In this document: positions 45,382-58,125 of the stretch, piece by piece
Layout: every line of letters starts with the position of its first letter
Numbering within the stretch: the stretch's first letter is position 1
NCBI RefSeq assembly: GCF_016859285.1
Contig: NC_053411.1
Coordinates: 19,102,222-19,166,221 of the forward strand
From: Xiphias gladius
Taxonomy: Eukaryota; Chordata; Actinopteri; Istiophoriformes; Xiphiidae
Length of the DNA stretch: 64,000 nt
Direction of reading: 5' to 3'
Made by a program: the position numbers and the translations under genes
Notes under the pieces: generated by a model
The model's database searches: none
What the model was told of the DNA's origin: nothing
Seen by the model: only the letters and a program-made list of their open reading frames with translations

Positions 45382-45622
45382 GGACAGAGGGAGGCGAGAC
45401 GGGGAGCCTCTGCCGGCCTCGCTGAGCTCGTAGGGGTCCGAGAACCTCAGAGCAGCAGGAGTAGCTGTTGGATCACATAGTTCCTGATTGAAATCACCAC
45501 TTCCTTAGTCCTTGTGTTTGGACAACATTTAACCGAATGTTTGGCTTCTTTTGTAGGAATCTCACAGTGAGGCATCAGAAATATCCCACTGGCTCCTGAC
45601 TTTTGAAACTATGATACTATGA

Positions 45623-45628
45623 AATAAA
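45623..45628 (+). terminator. ift46: IFT46 polyadenylation signal
   Basis: AATAAA, the first canonical signal after the IFT46 stop codon, about 240 nt downstream. Confidence 0.7.
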
Positions 45629-47395
45629 GGCAACAAAATCCTAATGAATATTTTTAATAAGTCCAGCTCCACAGACAATGTGCAGGTATCCAGACAAACA
45701 GGGGCCGATGTAGTTGTTTGGTGTCTCGCCGCAGTGTTTTACATAAAAATGCTGTTTTACTGTCACTGGCACATACGACGTCTCACTTGAGATACGTTGA
45801 TGCCAGCGTGCATCACGCCAGCTGCTGGTCAGGCTGTTGACCCGCTACAGCCCATTTTCAAACCAGAACAAACAGCTTTGCTGCATGTGAGTTAAAAGAA
45901 AGTCAGTAACTAATGAAAAGTAACTTTAAATATCAATGTAACGTCAGGATGAGTGAACCCAGGCAGGTAAGGACACGGGCAAGGGAGTTTCAGGCTGCTG
46001 CAGCGCGAACAGACCCGATGAGATGACCCTCCCAACAGGTGCCTGCCGCGGTGGAGAGACGGTCACCGGAGCGAACGGGTGAAACTCAGTACCCGACCAC
46101 ATCTACTCACACTCCACCCGCTGCCACTTGATAGGTCCACTCCGCGGGGGTCACCGGAGAAATGAAGCTTTGCTTGGGTGAAGCTGCCCAGCGGCGGAAA
46201 CGAGCAACCGGTCCACTACTTCCACAATTAATTGGTGTTTTGAAAATCATTTAAATCGTGTGTCGTGTAAAAATACCGAACGTTTCATAGTTCCAGCTTC
46301 ACAGCGGCGAGGATTTGCTGACTTTCCATTTCTATAGTTTATTTGTTTATATTTATTTGTACTATTTCGAGGTTTGGAGTATTGATTGGTCAAAACGAGC
46401 ACAGTGAAGGTATCGAGTTTCTCGACAGTCAAACAATCGATTTAACCGAGAAAAATAATCAGCAAAATGATCCACGATGAAAACAAGCATTCGGCTCCGG
46501 GCGTCTACAAACTGGTCAAGAACAAGCTCCGCCTCAACCGGCTTCAACCATCTGATGCTGCCACCATTATAATCTACTGGAAGACGAAGGTAGGACAGTC
46601 ACGGGCCGTTTGACTGCCCGAGGAACATTTTGCCGGTTCTCCTCGCACTCCTCCAGGTCGGTGACACTCCGCTGCGGGAGCTTCACAGTGCGGAGCCTCC
46701 TGTATATGAAGCTGCAGGCGGCGACGAAGCTCCAGCAGGAACCGTGCAACATTACGGTCGAGCTGGTTTTGGCTGCAGGACGAGAACTTTCACTTCTCTA
46801 ATTAAAGTACCTTTGCCGATTATACTTGCAGACTCGTTCTTAAATAAGGTTCTGGATGCAGGAGCTTAACTTGTAACTACGTGTTTTTAAATTGTGGTAT
46901 TTCTACTTGTTCTTAAACGAAATATCTGAATACTTCTGAAGGGTCCAAACTAATGACAACCTGTTGCAGATTTGGCGGAACAGGCTCCCGGTTTGTTGAT
47001 GAGTTTACTCTTGGTTTTATTGGTGTGCTTGCTTGTCTGAAACGGTGTGTTTCATATGTTACACGTCGAAACGTTTCCAGTCAGAATAGAAATGTGCCGA
47101 TCGATCGGCCTGGGGGAGGGGGGGAGACGTCGCGCTGTTGTCGGCGTCTGTTGTGTCCGGGGGTTCGGGTTGAGTGTCACACGTTCACTCAGGTGCTTGA
47201 AGGGGAAAGAAAGAGGTGAGTGAGAATAAGTCTTTCATTCACACGTTTTCTGAAATTGTTATTCTACCACAAGAAAAACCAGTTCTGTTTTAAAATGAAT
47301 TCAGCAACCGCACCGAGAATCGCGATACTTTTCACTGACACAGACGTTACACTGAACGTTGAACAATTACTACGTTAATGTCTGGACAAAAAACA
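45629..47395. other. Intergenic region between IFT46 and RADX
   Basis: No gene recognised. It holds a CG-rich unassigned patch at about 45,960-46,230, and a degraded repeat of the reverse CAGTGGTGGAAG type at 46,480-46,945. Several short open frames inside that repeat are not accepted as genes. Confidence 0.5.
46480..46945 (-). repeat. Old copy of the CAGTGGTGGAAG-type teleost MITE, reverse orientation
   Basis: The plus strand shows the expected order of blocks: AAGCTCCGCCTCAACCGGCT, GCCGATTATACTTGCAGACT, GGATGCAGGAGCTTAACTTG, TTGTGGTATTTCTACTTG and AAATATCTGAATACTTCT. These blocks are what I recall from this abundant fish element. It is strongly diverged and the terminal CCACCACTG is lost. 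Confidence 0.6.
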
Positions 47396-47402
47396 ACTCG
47401 TT

Positions 47403-47420
47403 CTCCCACAATGCACCGCA
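47403..47420 (+). promoter_or_regulatory. ZNF143/STAF-type site at the RADX promoter
   Basis: CTCCCACAATGCACCGCA fits the consensus YWCCCAYMATGCAMYGCR at every position. It lies 28 bp upstream of an ATG in good context (47449), the candidate first exon of RADX. Confidence 0.65.
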
Positions 47421-47448
47421 CTGTTATTGTTTTGGCTGCCTGTCCAAC

Positions 47449-50400
47449 ATGGCTGCTCCTGGCTGCGTCTTCCACAGAACCCTGACCCGGTCGAGACCCG
47501 GTCCGAACAAGGTCTAACGAACCCGCAGCGTCATTGTGATTTTTAATTGATCCGTTGGTGCCGTGGCTGGCGCGCGTGCAGTCTGTGTCCACCTGTCCTC
47601 CCGCCCGCGCGCACTCCTCCAGGTGGAACCCTCCACCGGACTCCGTTCAAATATCCGCGTGTTTAGTGCCGCTGCGCCGATCGGCGAAAACGCGTATTCC
47701 CCCGAGCGCTGTTTACCACGATAGGAAATGAGAAAGCTCGTCACGCTGGCTCTAATTTTAACAGCCAGACGCTGAACAACGCAAAACTGGCGACTTTACA
47801 CAGGTAAAGATCTTCTAAGCGAATTAGGGAAGATGCCGAATCGACCGTGAGACCGTAAAGACCGAGAAACCTGCTCACGGTGTGTCGCGGATGTGTCAAC
47901 TCTCAGCCTCCGACTGAAACAGGCGTTTGCGAATGAACCGCGTGAAAAACGAGATTTTATATGGATGAATAAAGAGCCGCCGCGGGAGTTATAGATAAAC
48001 CGAGATTAGCGGAAAATCGTACATTTTTAGAAAAGCGCTGGTCTGTGTTATGGAAGGGTTGACTACTATCCGTAAACTACGAACGCCTTAAATGATCGGA
48101 TGTCTGAATGAAGTTTGGTGCAAGGCGAGCTACGGCTACCGGTCCGAGCCGTTTCTCTGGGCCCGGTTGTGACGAGCCTGACACCAAACAGACGATTGTT
48201 CAGTGTTTGTTTCTATTCAAACCTTTTTGTTGTTTTGTTGATGGTTTTTTTGTTTTGTTTGTTTGTTGTTTTGTTCATCTTTGTTCGCCATTTTGTTTCT
48301 TCTTTGTCATTGTTAAAACAGACGTGTTTTTCTAGCATTGACCAGTAGTGATATAATGGCAGTATTAACAGTATTAATAACTAATCCTAACGCTGATGCT
48401 ACTAAAGGCACCATAGGTCCATCTCCAGCCTTTCACAGGAAATATCTGCCTGGTCACCAACCAAACTGAGTCTTAATAAATCTGGTTTTATTTTACTTAA
48501 CGAACCGTTGAGTTACATTTTCTGTAACATTATGGTCTAAATGTTGTCTCACTGCCGGGAATGTTTAAACCTTCATGTGTAGTATGTGTTTATTAGTAGA
48601 GTAAACCTCTGTTCATCCCGTCAAACCTGGACCTTGATCATATACAGAACCGGGTTTAAAGTTTCATCTTGTTTCTTTTTACTGATCAGGCTTATGTGAT
48701 GTTCTGCCTTGTTTTCCTTTGTCTTCGTCTTGCAGGCATCCTCGTCCTCTCCTGCCGTCTGCAGGGAGTTCCTGTATGTGCTGGACATGCGGCGTTACAG
48801 CAGAGACCAGGGGTCCTCCGTCTACTTCCCCCAGGCTGTCCTCAACGGTGAGACACCACAGCAGGAAACGGGACCACACAGGATATTACAAATAAAACAG
48901 GGCGGGACGGGACTAACAATACTGAAAAGGACAAAAGAGGACAGGTCAAACAAAGCAGGACAAATAAAACAAAACGGGAAAAGCTTGTTCCTTATAGAGC
49001 GTGAACTGTTACGTGTCATTTGATAAAGTTCGGTCTACTGGTCTTACTGGTTTCTGTCGGGGTTTACTGGTTTGGTGTCTCCAGGTGATGACCTGTATGA
49101 CGTCACACTGTCAGACGGGGACTGCCGGCTTCAGGTGACTCTGGATCCTGGTCTGAACCGTCTGGTGGAGAGGAAGGTCATGCAGCCTGGATCGACACTA
49201 CGCAACGCCACCTTCACCCCCGCCATGGCCGCTCAGCTCCCAGAATGCCCCGGGGCCTCTGGAGAGACAGACAGGTGAGTGAGGACAGGTGAATCTACCA
49301 CCGTGTTGTATCAGTCAGGTTTAATGTTTCTGCTTCTGCAGCTACAGACTGGTGAGTGTGGAGGTCAGAGATGGAGCTCCAGGTGATGATGAAGATGATG
49401 GAGTCAGGAGGTTTGATGTGGACTGGGACTCTCTACCCTGGTTTGGATCCTCAGAACCTGCAGGTACAGTGAGGAGTGATTACTGTCATCCCCTTTTGAC
49501 AAACTCTGTTGGAGAAATAGATGTCCAGATGGGGGCCAGAGTGTATCTCTGGACCTCTCTTCCAACACTGAACTTCAGTGAAGGTGACGACTTACCGGAG
49601 TCTCAAAAAGTTCACGAAAACTCACCGGAGATGACCAGAGTTCAGTGCAATACGAGAGATAAACCCGAGTCAGCACCGCAAACCAACTGAAGAAAGCGCA
49701 GCTAGACATCATCTTCTATAACCCAAATCATTCCTCCTTGCTGGTGGGCTCTCCACCTTCTTTTCTAAAAAATGGGCTTCACCTCGTCAGGACACAATGG
49801 TGTCGTGCTTTCCATATTTGGTCACATCCTCCATATCCACTTGGAAATAATGGTGTCAGTCTCTTTGGAAAAAGCCCAACTCTCCTGGCCTGCCTGGGTA
49901 AGTCCGGGTACCTCCTGACACCACTATCTCGGAGGTGTCTTAGGCCACGTTTTTTTTTAAACTTGAATATTTCCAAACTGTGTATTATGCCAATCATTTT
50001 CTTATCTCAGATTAATCACAATGCTTCTACTTAATACTCACTGCAAGCCCAATGACTGAGTCTGATTATCATTGAAATCAATCTTAAAAGTTAAAATCAA
50101 TGTTCAATACATTCAGGTTGATACTGTAACACACAGAGTATATTCTTAATATACCTCTGGACACAGAGCATATTTCTTGGGATTTTACCACCACAATTCG
50201 GCTAAACCCCACCCCAGACAAAATCAAGACAAATATGTGCATGTTAATCACTAGTGGAGAGTGTCAGTGGATAAACATGCTCAAAACAAGTCTGTGGAAC
50301 TTGGTTGAAAGGAAATATAATGTTGCCTTGGATTCGGTGAGTTAAGCTGTGGGCAACAACCCGAGCCACTTTTTTTTTTTTTTTCTCCTTACATTTTGTC

Positions 50401-53400
50401 AGTTGTCTCCATTAAAATCTGCTGAACCGGCTGCCATCAGCTCAGCTGCGGTGTAGCCGTGGACGTTCAGACAACTGGCACTGGATCACTGTGATACTGA
50501 AGGAAAAAAACAGGAAGATTCTGAAGGAAAGTTCTGCGGTTAAAGGAGCGATTATTTTTTTCTATGATTTTTAAGTTGATTGATGGACATTTATTGTCGA
50601 TTGACTGATAGTGATTAGTGATAATGATATTCTCGGGAAGTGAAAGTCACACTGAATCTAAAAATGTGTGTTTTATGTCTGTGTGTTCAGACTTGACTGA
50701 GTTATGACTCTGAGAAGGAGGGCGATTTTTGACGCAAATAGCCACAGTTTGGCTCTAAAGTGTTTTTAAAGTGTCTGAATCTCCTCCACACCCTCGTGAT
50801 TTTGATTGGTTTATTGGTTGATTGATCCCGCAGGTCCTTTGGTGCCTCTGAGAGCCAATAGGAGCGTGTTTCTGCCTCTGTGGAACAATGTGGACTACAG
50901 CGGGGAGGCGTGGAGGGAACACCCGCCCTCTGCGGAGGAGGAGGAGGATGAAAGAGATGAGGAGGGGGAGGAAGGTGGAGATAGATCATTTGAACTTTCA
51001 ATGTTCACATTGGAATATTAAGTACTTAGATTAAGTTTAATTTTTAAAATTTAATTTTATCTTAATGAAGTAATAAAAAATATCACTGTTCTATACTAAT
51101 ATTTATAAATCAATAATTTTACAGGAGAGTAGTATTAGACTATTATATTACCATGTGCTATTACAGTAAATGTTGAATCAACACAATAAATGAGCGAAAT
51201 GGGCTTAAAAAAATGAGGAAGGAAAAATATAAATAAATAAAGGTTTTAAAAAGTTTCAGAAATGTAATTAATACACTTCAAATGAATCGGGTATTTGACT
51301 TTAATGGTAAAATACAAAAAGTGTGCGCGTGCGTTGACAGGGCGACGTCCTGCTGTGACGGTGTCCGAGCTGCGTGACTGCTTCCTGTCCGGTCACCGGG
51401 CCGTTGCCAGGGGCGCCGTCAAGCATCAGCTGATCGTACGCATCATCAACAAGTCTCACCTGATGTATTATGGGAGAACAGACCGAAACTGTGAATGTCC
51501 TTATAAGGTCAGGAGACACACACACATACACACACCTATCTACTAAATACATGGTAATAACCTTGATTTGTTTAGCACTTGTTGCTTAACAAGAGAACAG
51601 ACATGAAAACATACGTAAAGACGACCAAGATGAATCAAAAGACTCATGACACTGGGCACAGAAAGACCTGCTAAAGGAAGTCACCGCGGTAACACGAGGA
51701 GCTTCAACAGGAAGGCTGCTCAGAGTTCAGCTACTGCTGAAGTTAGTGCTTTAAAAGTTAGACCATAAAATAAGTTCTAATATGAAGAGAACACCAATAG
51801 AAAGAAGCTAAGATGGAGGTTCTATGATTTCTCTGATTTGCTCCGTTAAGAGCGACGTTTCGTTTAGACATGAGAGGGCCTAGGACAGAGCCTTGAGGTG
51901 CTCCACAGTTCAGAGGGACAGTAGATGGTGTGAAGTTTGGTGAGGTTCCATATTAACCCCTCGTCAGGACAGGACAACAATAGTGAGGAAGTACTGTGAT
52001 AGAAGACTGGAGATCTGAGTTTCAGCCATGACAGGCATGTTATGGCTAACTGAAAGTAGTTACTGAAAATATTTACTCAAAGAGACACAAAAGGGTTGGA
52101 TGCATTTTGGATAGGTTTTTGGACTCGTACATATCTATCGAACACCAGACTGAAATTTCCTCATTTTCTGGTTGTTAGTACATGTAAATAAGTCTGTCAT
52201 TAGCTCCAAGCGATTATCTTAAACAAAGAGGACCTAAGATTGATCCCTGTGGAACGCCAAACTCTATCTACTTTATCTTCTTTCTTTCTGCCCAGGTGGT
52301 GTTGGAGGTGTGCGACCTGACAGGAAGTGTGTGTGTGGTGTTGTGGAACAGTGTGTGTGTCAGCTGGTATCGCTGTCTGAAGCCTGGTGATATCATTAGC
52401 CTGAGACGCTATCGAGTCAAACAGCATTATCAGGCTGAGCCAGATGATATAGGTACACACAAACTTATCCCCCTGTCTTATGGGGAATTACCTTCGACTG
52501 GAAGAGAGGTCACTCCTCTGTTGATCCTGGACTTTCTGCATTTTGTTGTTTTTTATTGTTGTTGTTTTGTTTGTTTGTTTGTTTTGGGAGGGGGGGTAGT
52601 TTCCCTTATTTAACTCAGTGATCGATGGATAGAAGGTGTTGTAAGGCCTAAAATAAACAGTAAAGTTGATAGAAATGGCATTTTAGTACCCAGAGTGGAG
52701 GAGAATGTCTATTCTGAATGAATGTACCAAAGCTAGTTCTACGAGGAAAGACTCATCACTCTGTTTCTGTTTTTCTGGTTAGAGATCAGCGTGAACAGCA
52801 GAAATCCTGCAGCACAGATATCTGTTCTCCCAGAATCCTCTGTTTCAACGGAATATCTACCACCTGAACCCACTTTCAGCTTCTACAACAGGTACACACA
52901 CACACACACACCTCTAAATCTAACCTTAACCTCACAGAGAAAGCACTAACAGCCCATACACACTCTCTGGCTCTCTGTGTGTCAGTAAGGAGCTCCTGGA
53001 CCATCCTCACAGCGCTGTGTGCGATGTCATTGGCCTTTTGACGTTCTCGGGACGACCGGAGCGACTCAGGAGCAAGGGTGAGGGTTGCCATGGGTACCAG
53101 CATAATCTATCAATAATTGGAGCTGCAGCGATTAATAGATAAATCGAGCAACAGAAAATCAATCAGAAACTGAATATTCGTTAAAATAAGGTTTCAGGAA
53201 AATACGTAAATCAGTTTGGTTCAGGGCGCATTTGTTGCTTTTCTTGGTTTTACGTTGCTGTAAATTTAATATCTCAGTGTTTTGGACGTCAGGATGTTGT
53301 GATGGGCATTTTTCACCATTTCACCGATATTTATGTTCAAATGATTATTGAATTATAGTTAAAATCATCATCAGATTAGCCGATAATAAAAACAATCATT

Positions 53401-53663
53401 AGTTTCAGCCCTACTGATAGTGTAGCTTTAGATTTTTTTCTAAAAATTTATATAAACCTGCAAGTAACCTGTGTGTGTGTGTGTGTGTTTGTGTGCGTTT
53501 TCATTGGTAGATAGTCGAGGGGCGGAGCTCTTGGAGTATCGCTGGCTGCAATTGGAGGACGGGACCAGCAATCAGCCGATCATGGTGAAGCTCTTCTCCA
53601 CGTCTCAACCTGAGACCCACTGCAAGCTCCACCCACGTGAGACACGCACACACACACGCGCAC

Positions 53664-53697
<34 letters not shown>

Positions 53698-56600
53698 CGT
53701 GTCCCTAAACTCAAATATATATCAACGAGAGCCATTTTCTATCTCTAAACATCTTTGTGTTAGTGGTGGCTGGACGGAATCTCTTGAAGCTTAAAATAAA
53801 ACGTACAGTATAACTGAATTAACTACAGTGATAAATTTTACCGTTAACATTGTGCCATCTCTCTCTGTCTGTCTCCAGTGTCCGTAGTTGTTTGTACCAG
53901 ACTGAAGTTGATCAAAGCTGCAGATCAAACTCACGGCTGCTCCTACCTGACAAATACAAGATACACACAGGTGTACTGCACAGGTAACACTGTGTACAAG
54001 TCAAGAATTGTATTTGGTTCATGTTTAAGCAGCGTTTTCTCCCTGTGGCTCCCCGTGGTGGTAGAAAGCGAAATGCCACATCTGGATTAAACAGTAATTT
54101 AGCGCCGGATATCTTCTCTGTCATTACGTCATCCGAACTCTGTCCTCTCTCCTCATTGGTTGATTTGGCAGGACTGGGCCACCACTCAGAGATGAGTTAC
54201 CGTAAGCTCCGGCCGGTCCGACAGTTCCTCCGGTGGCTGAGGAGCCAGGATGACGAACAGGTGCTGAGCAGGTCTATGATCGGAGGATTCTTCATGTACC
54301 CGCCTCCTCCGGTCTCCTTGGAAACGTACATGAAAGACCGGAGAGGTCGGTTGTCTGCGTTTACATCTATTATCAGGTATTTTAAAAAAGTGAGCTTTTA
54401 CTCTAAATATTTAGAGCAAAGCGTGTGTGTGCGCGTTTGTTTACAGGTGAGCCAGGTTTCCTGCGAGGGGCGGAGCTCCAGAGGGAGGTGGAGAGGCTCT
54501 GTTACCGGGAACGACGCACCTTCTGCATCCAGGCAACAGTAACCATGGTCACGTACAGCCGCGTTGGAGAGGTGAACGCTAAACGCGGAACACACTCGTG
54601 ATAAAACGGGATTTTATTTTGTTTTTTGTTATTTTTTAGTTCCTTCTCCACTTTTTACAAACAACACACCTGCAAACACGAGGGACAGGAAAAGAAAAGC
54701 CAATATTTCAACACTTACACACTGATATTCGTACACAGTAGGTGCATACGTACTAACCAGCGGCTGAATGTCCTGCAGCAGGATTCATTTCATCTCCATT
54801 TATATATTGATAGACTAATATATTTTAGATTGAATGAAGATTGATGAACTAAACTCTGAAAATGATCGTTCCACATGTTCTCTTCCTTTTTAAAACAGAA
54901 TGTAAACTGTAGGTCGATCTGTATCTGTGATTGGCTGTTCCTCCTCTGATCGATCATGTGATCAGCTCAGCGTTGCTCTGGATAAACGTGTCGTTTGTCT
55001 CACTCTCATTCAGTAACTGTTTTGCTCCTGTAGTCTCGTTCTTACAGTTGTAATCAACACAGACGTTGGCGCGGCTGTTTTCTCCGGAGTCGGTCGACGG
55101 GAAGAAAAGCAGGTGTTGAATCGAGGGACGCTCACCTGTCCTCTCTGTCCTTCGTGTCTCCTTCAGGAGGATCGGTCTTTGTTTTGGACAGACCGAGCTG
55201 CGTCCTTCTCCCCCTCCCCCTCCTCCTCCTCCTCCTCCCCTCACCCGCCCCCCTCCCCGTCCCTCTCCTCCTTCTCCTCTTCCCACCTCCCTCTCCCCTC
55301 CACCCCTCGTTCATTTAGACCTCCTGTCGCCTCCTCCTCCTCGTCTCCCTCTCCAACCTCCCCGTCCTCCGCCGTGAGTCAGCTGACGCCTCGCCGTCTG
55401 GACCACAGAGCAGGGTGAGAGATTGAGAACACGAATTCGTCATAGCGGTCCGGTCTGTGTGTAAACTCTGGATTTATGGTCAAACTGTGCGTTGGTTTCA
55501 GCAGGAGTTCGTGTAAGAGGAAGCAGCTGTTTCAGCCTGAAGCTCCGAGGAAGAGGTGAGCACCAAGGGACGCGTCAGGGTTGATTTCTTACCAGTGGAC
55601 GTTTTTTTTTTTTTTTGGCCAAAACGTGCTTAAACACATGGACAGTTTATGGGACGATGGACCGGCTTCCCAGACCCTCCTATGTAGGAAGCAAGATACC
55701 AGGACTTGTCATTGCGTGTCTCTTTGTAGTCGTTTGACTTTCCAACAATATTAACAGTCACTTCAAACAGTGGCCCTTCTCCAGGGGCCCCCCAAGCCAC
55801 GGGGCCCATCCCAACATTTGTCAGTATGAAAGCAGGTTGGTCGGATCACAAAAACCCTCTGACATTAAAATAATAAAGTCAAACAAGTCCAGAGGCAAAT
55901 CCTGCGCTGGGTCTGACCAATCAGAGCTCCTGCTGCTGCTGTGAATCAGTTGTCCAACAAAGTGTTTTCTCTCTCTCTTCAGACATCCATGGGTCACATT
56001 ACAACCAGAGCAAAACAACAAGACAGGTGTGTAAGTGTGTGTGCTTCCAACATTAGGCCTTTCAGTGGCGCAATAACGGCCACACAAAAGAAAGACCAGG
56101 ATAAAACAGGATGAAAATCTGCTCCTCAGCAGTGATTCTGTTTGAAGCCTCCATGGAGTTTCTAGAAAACGCCGATGAAGACGGCGACGGCGACGACGAC
56201 ACCTCGTCCTTCGTCACCGCTCCCCTCTTGCCCGTTTTCCCGCCCGTCGCCGCGGAGACGCTGCCGATGCGTTACGACCACGCCCGCAGGGAGGAGCAGG
56301 CTGTCACCGTGGCGATGGGAGGGCGGCCGACACCTGGGAGGTTTGACTCCGCCCTCCAGGACTACTACACATTGAGACTGAGAGGTAACGCACGCTAGTT
56401 TTCTTCTGTAAATATAAATATTGATTAGAGACGAGTTTGGTTTTTACTGCCATACCTGGTAATTAACCAGTGTTATACTACTCACCTTTTTGAGATGTGT
56501 GTTGTGTTTGGCTTCTCTCTCTCTCTCCATCGATCTGAGTTGTGTATAGTGTGAGTTCTTGTCAGGGTGTGTTGAATAACGGCCTGACGCTAATCAGGAT

Positions 56601-57952
56601 GCTAATAAGTCATTTGGTTAATGGGATCTTACCATATTGCAGCTTCAGCTGATTCCGTTTTTTTTTTTTTTTTTTTGACTATGATGGAACTACATTTAAA
56701 AAAGCACCAGCTACAAACTTGACCTTTCAAAACCCTTTGATTCGTAGCTGTTTGCTGGATTTTTGCCAGACGTCAGTGGGATGCTGGGATTTGTGTTTTG
56801 AGTAAAACTTTTGATTACAACCCTCAAATGACAGAACAGTTATTTACTATTTATTACTTCACATATCAGCTTCAGCTGATTCCGTTTTTCTCCACCTTTT
56901 TTACGTCCATCAGCGAATCGACTCACATTCACTCGACAGGTGTGGTTGGAAAAACGCTTTGATTCAATTTTTTGATTTTCCTCAAAGTCGGTTAAAATGT
57001 GCGATGCATTTGGATGGAAACCGAGCTGCCGCCTCGGTTCTGTGCGGATGTCCCAGCAAGACGCGACAGCGGGACAGCGAGCCAGGACCCTGAGACCGAG
57101 CGCAGACGTCGCTCGTCCTCTTACTTACCCTGGTGACGACACGTCCGCTGGGAAAAAGGCCGGTTGAATGTGATTTAAAGGGGTTTTCCGCTCGCTGTGT
57201 TCTGTTGCTTCCGAGAGAGTGAGTGGTAACATGCAGCTCATGTACTTAACTTTGGGGGTTAGAATCTTTTCTTCTAATTATCCACTGGTATTTATATTCA
57301 CGCCGGAAGTCAGTATCATATTTTAACTTGAAGAAAACTCTGTTTCCCTTCAGCTCTGTCGGATGGTGTGTTGGTCGACGCCGTCTTCCTGCCCCAGTCT
57401 TCCGCCTCCTGCCCCTCTCCTCCCCTCCTCCCACACGCCAACACCTGGACCTCCGTCTTATCGCACGGAGCCTTCTCTTTGCACGCGCCTCCGCCTTCGC
57501 CAGGTCAGTTGACACGCACGCGGTTGCATTTCCGAGAGTCCCGGTCCACCTCATCGGTTGCCAGGTTCAGGGGTTTTCAACGAAGGGCGCACAGAAGAGA
57601 CGCCGCTCTGTGGACACTCGCCCTCGTTGTTTAGTTGGTGTTCGCTGATGACAAATGTACAACATTTCCTCGTGGTTCTCGTTTCACGCGTCACTTTTTC
57701 TAGTTTAAGCCAGCGAATATTTTCCGTCGTTGTTTTCATCGGTTAATTCATCCATCGATTAACAGCGACACACACCTCCACCTCACCAGGACAGTCCGCA
57801 CACACCCTCTCTCTTTTCTCTCTGTCAGCTGACCTCATCGGCATGGCGGCCCAGCTGACCAATCAGAGGTTGGTCTGCGTCCTGGAGGCGTGTCACCTGG
57901 GCGGACCCACAACCGAACTCATCCTGAGCCGAGCCTTTCACCTACCCAACTG

Positions 57953-57953
<1 letters not shown>
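47449..57953 (+). CDS. radx: RADX, RPA1-related single-stranded DNA binding protein; first exon uncertain
   Basis: RADX binds ssDNA through OB folds and restrains RAD51 at replication forks. Firm exons: 48736-48847, 49085-49274, 49342-49463, 50834-50974, 51341-51507, 52296-52452, 52783-52891, 52986-53077, 53511-53636, 53879-53983, 54172-54345, 54447-54571, 55167-55414, 55502-55555, 55983-56026, 56133-56384, 57354-57503 and 57829-57953. All are phase-consistent and give 830 codons plus stop (human about 855 residues). Family hallmarks are VTLSDGDCRLQVTLDPGLN, VRIINKSHLMYYGR, VVLEVCDLTGSVCVVLWN, AVCDVIGLLTFSGR, YRWLQLEDGTSNQPIMVKLF and VFLPQSS. The segment encoded near 55,200-55,350 is Ser/Pro low complexity. 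The exon at 47449-47511 (MAAPGCVFHRTLTRSRPGPN, 21 codons) would fit phase and length, but its donor GTCTAA is poor. Otherwise translation could begin at the Met at 48787 after a non-coding exon ending at 47801. Confidence 0.9.
50395..50745 (+). repeat. Dispersed repeat of unknown class, copy 4
   Basis: Colinear with copy 1 for CTGCTGAACCGGCTG through ACAGGAAGATTCTGAAGG. It then lacks the CTGGAGCTTTATTCTGG block and resumes at GGGAAGTGAAAGTCACACTG. It sits in a RADX intron. Confidence 0.75.
53112..53432. repeat. GGGCTGCAACTA-type fish repeat, RADX intron
   Basis: It starts AGCTGCAGCGATTAATAGA and ends CAATCATTAGTTTCAGCCCT, so both ends carry the (A)GGGCTGMAAC motif facing inward, like a MITE. 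Internal TTTTCTGTTGATC-like blocks are shared with 41,470-41,692 and 8,465-8,600. Confidence 0.65.
53641..53697. repeat. (CA)n microsatellite next to a RADX donor
   Basis: CA/CG-interrupted dinucleotide run starting five bases after the donor at 53637. Confidence 0.95.
56640..56889 (-). repeat. 204-bp inserted segment with 23-bp target duplication in a RADX intron
   Basis: The 23-bp words CAGCTTCAGCTGATTCCGTT(TTT) at 56640-56662 and 56867-56889 bracket a segment that begins with a long T tract. From GACTATGATGG on, the segment is nearly identical to 58,140-58,332. Read on the minus strand, it ends in poly(A) and is flanked by a duplication. This is the signature of LINE-driven retroposition. 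Confidence 0.8.
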
Positions 57954-57983
<30 letters not shown>

Positions 57984-58125
57984 TGCCTGATGGGAGTTGT
58001 CATTTTTGAGTTGTATTCATAACTTATTGTATAAAGTTTTTACACTTGATAATTTATAGAATTTATATTTCTTTGATGGTATTTGAATTTATAAAGATAC
58101 ATGTTAATGTTGGGAGTTGTAGTTT

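Noticed and set aside
44898-45425. 175-codon frame overlapping the last IFT46 exon in another frame
   Set aside because: It is a shadow of GC-rich coding sequence. The IFT46 frame carries the conserved residues and joins correctly to the previous exon.
46465-46869. Three overlapping short frames with apparent donor sites
   Set aside because: They lie inside a recognisable old copy of a common fish MITE and are not phase-compatible with neighbouring genes.
49464-50034. Read-through frame after a RADX donor and a following 98-codon frame
   Set aside because: The donor at 49464 is good and the next RADX exon joins in phase. The intronic frames match nothing I recognise and are probably decayed repeat sequence.
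55167-55350. Minus-strand Gly/Arg/Glu-rich frame opposite a RADX exon
   Set aside because: It is the antisense shadow of the Ser/Pro low-complexity coding sequence of RADX.
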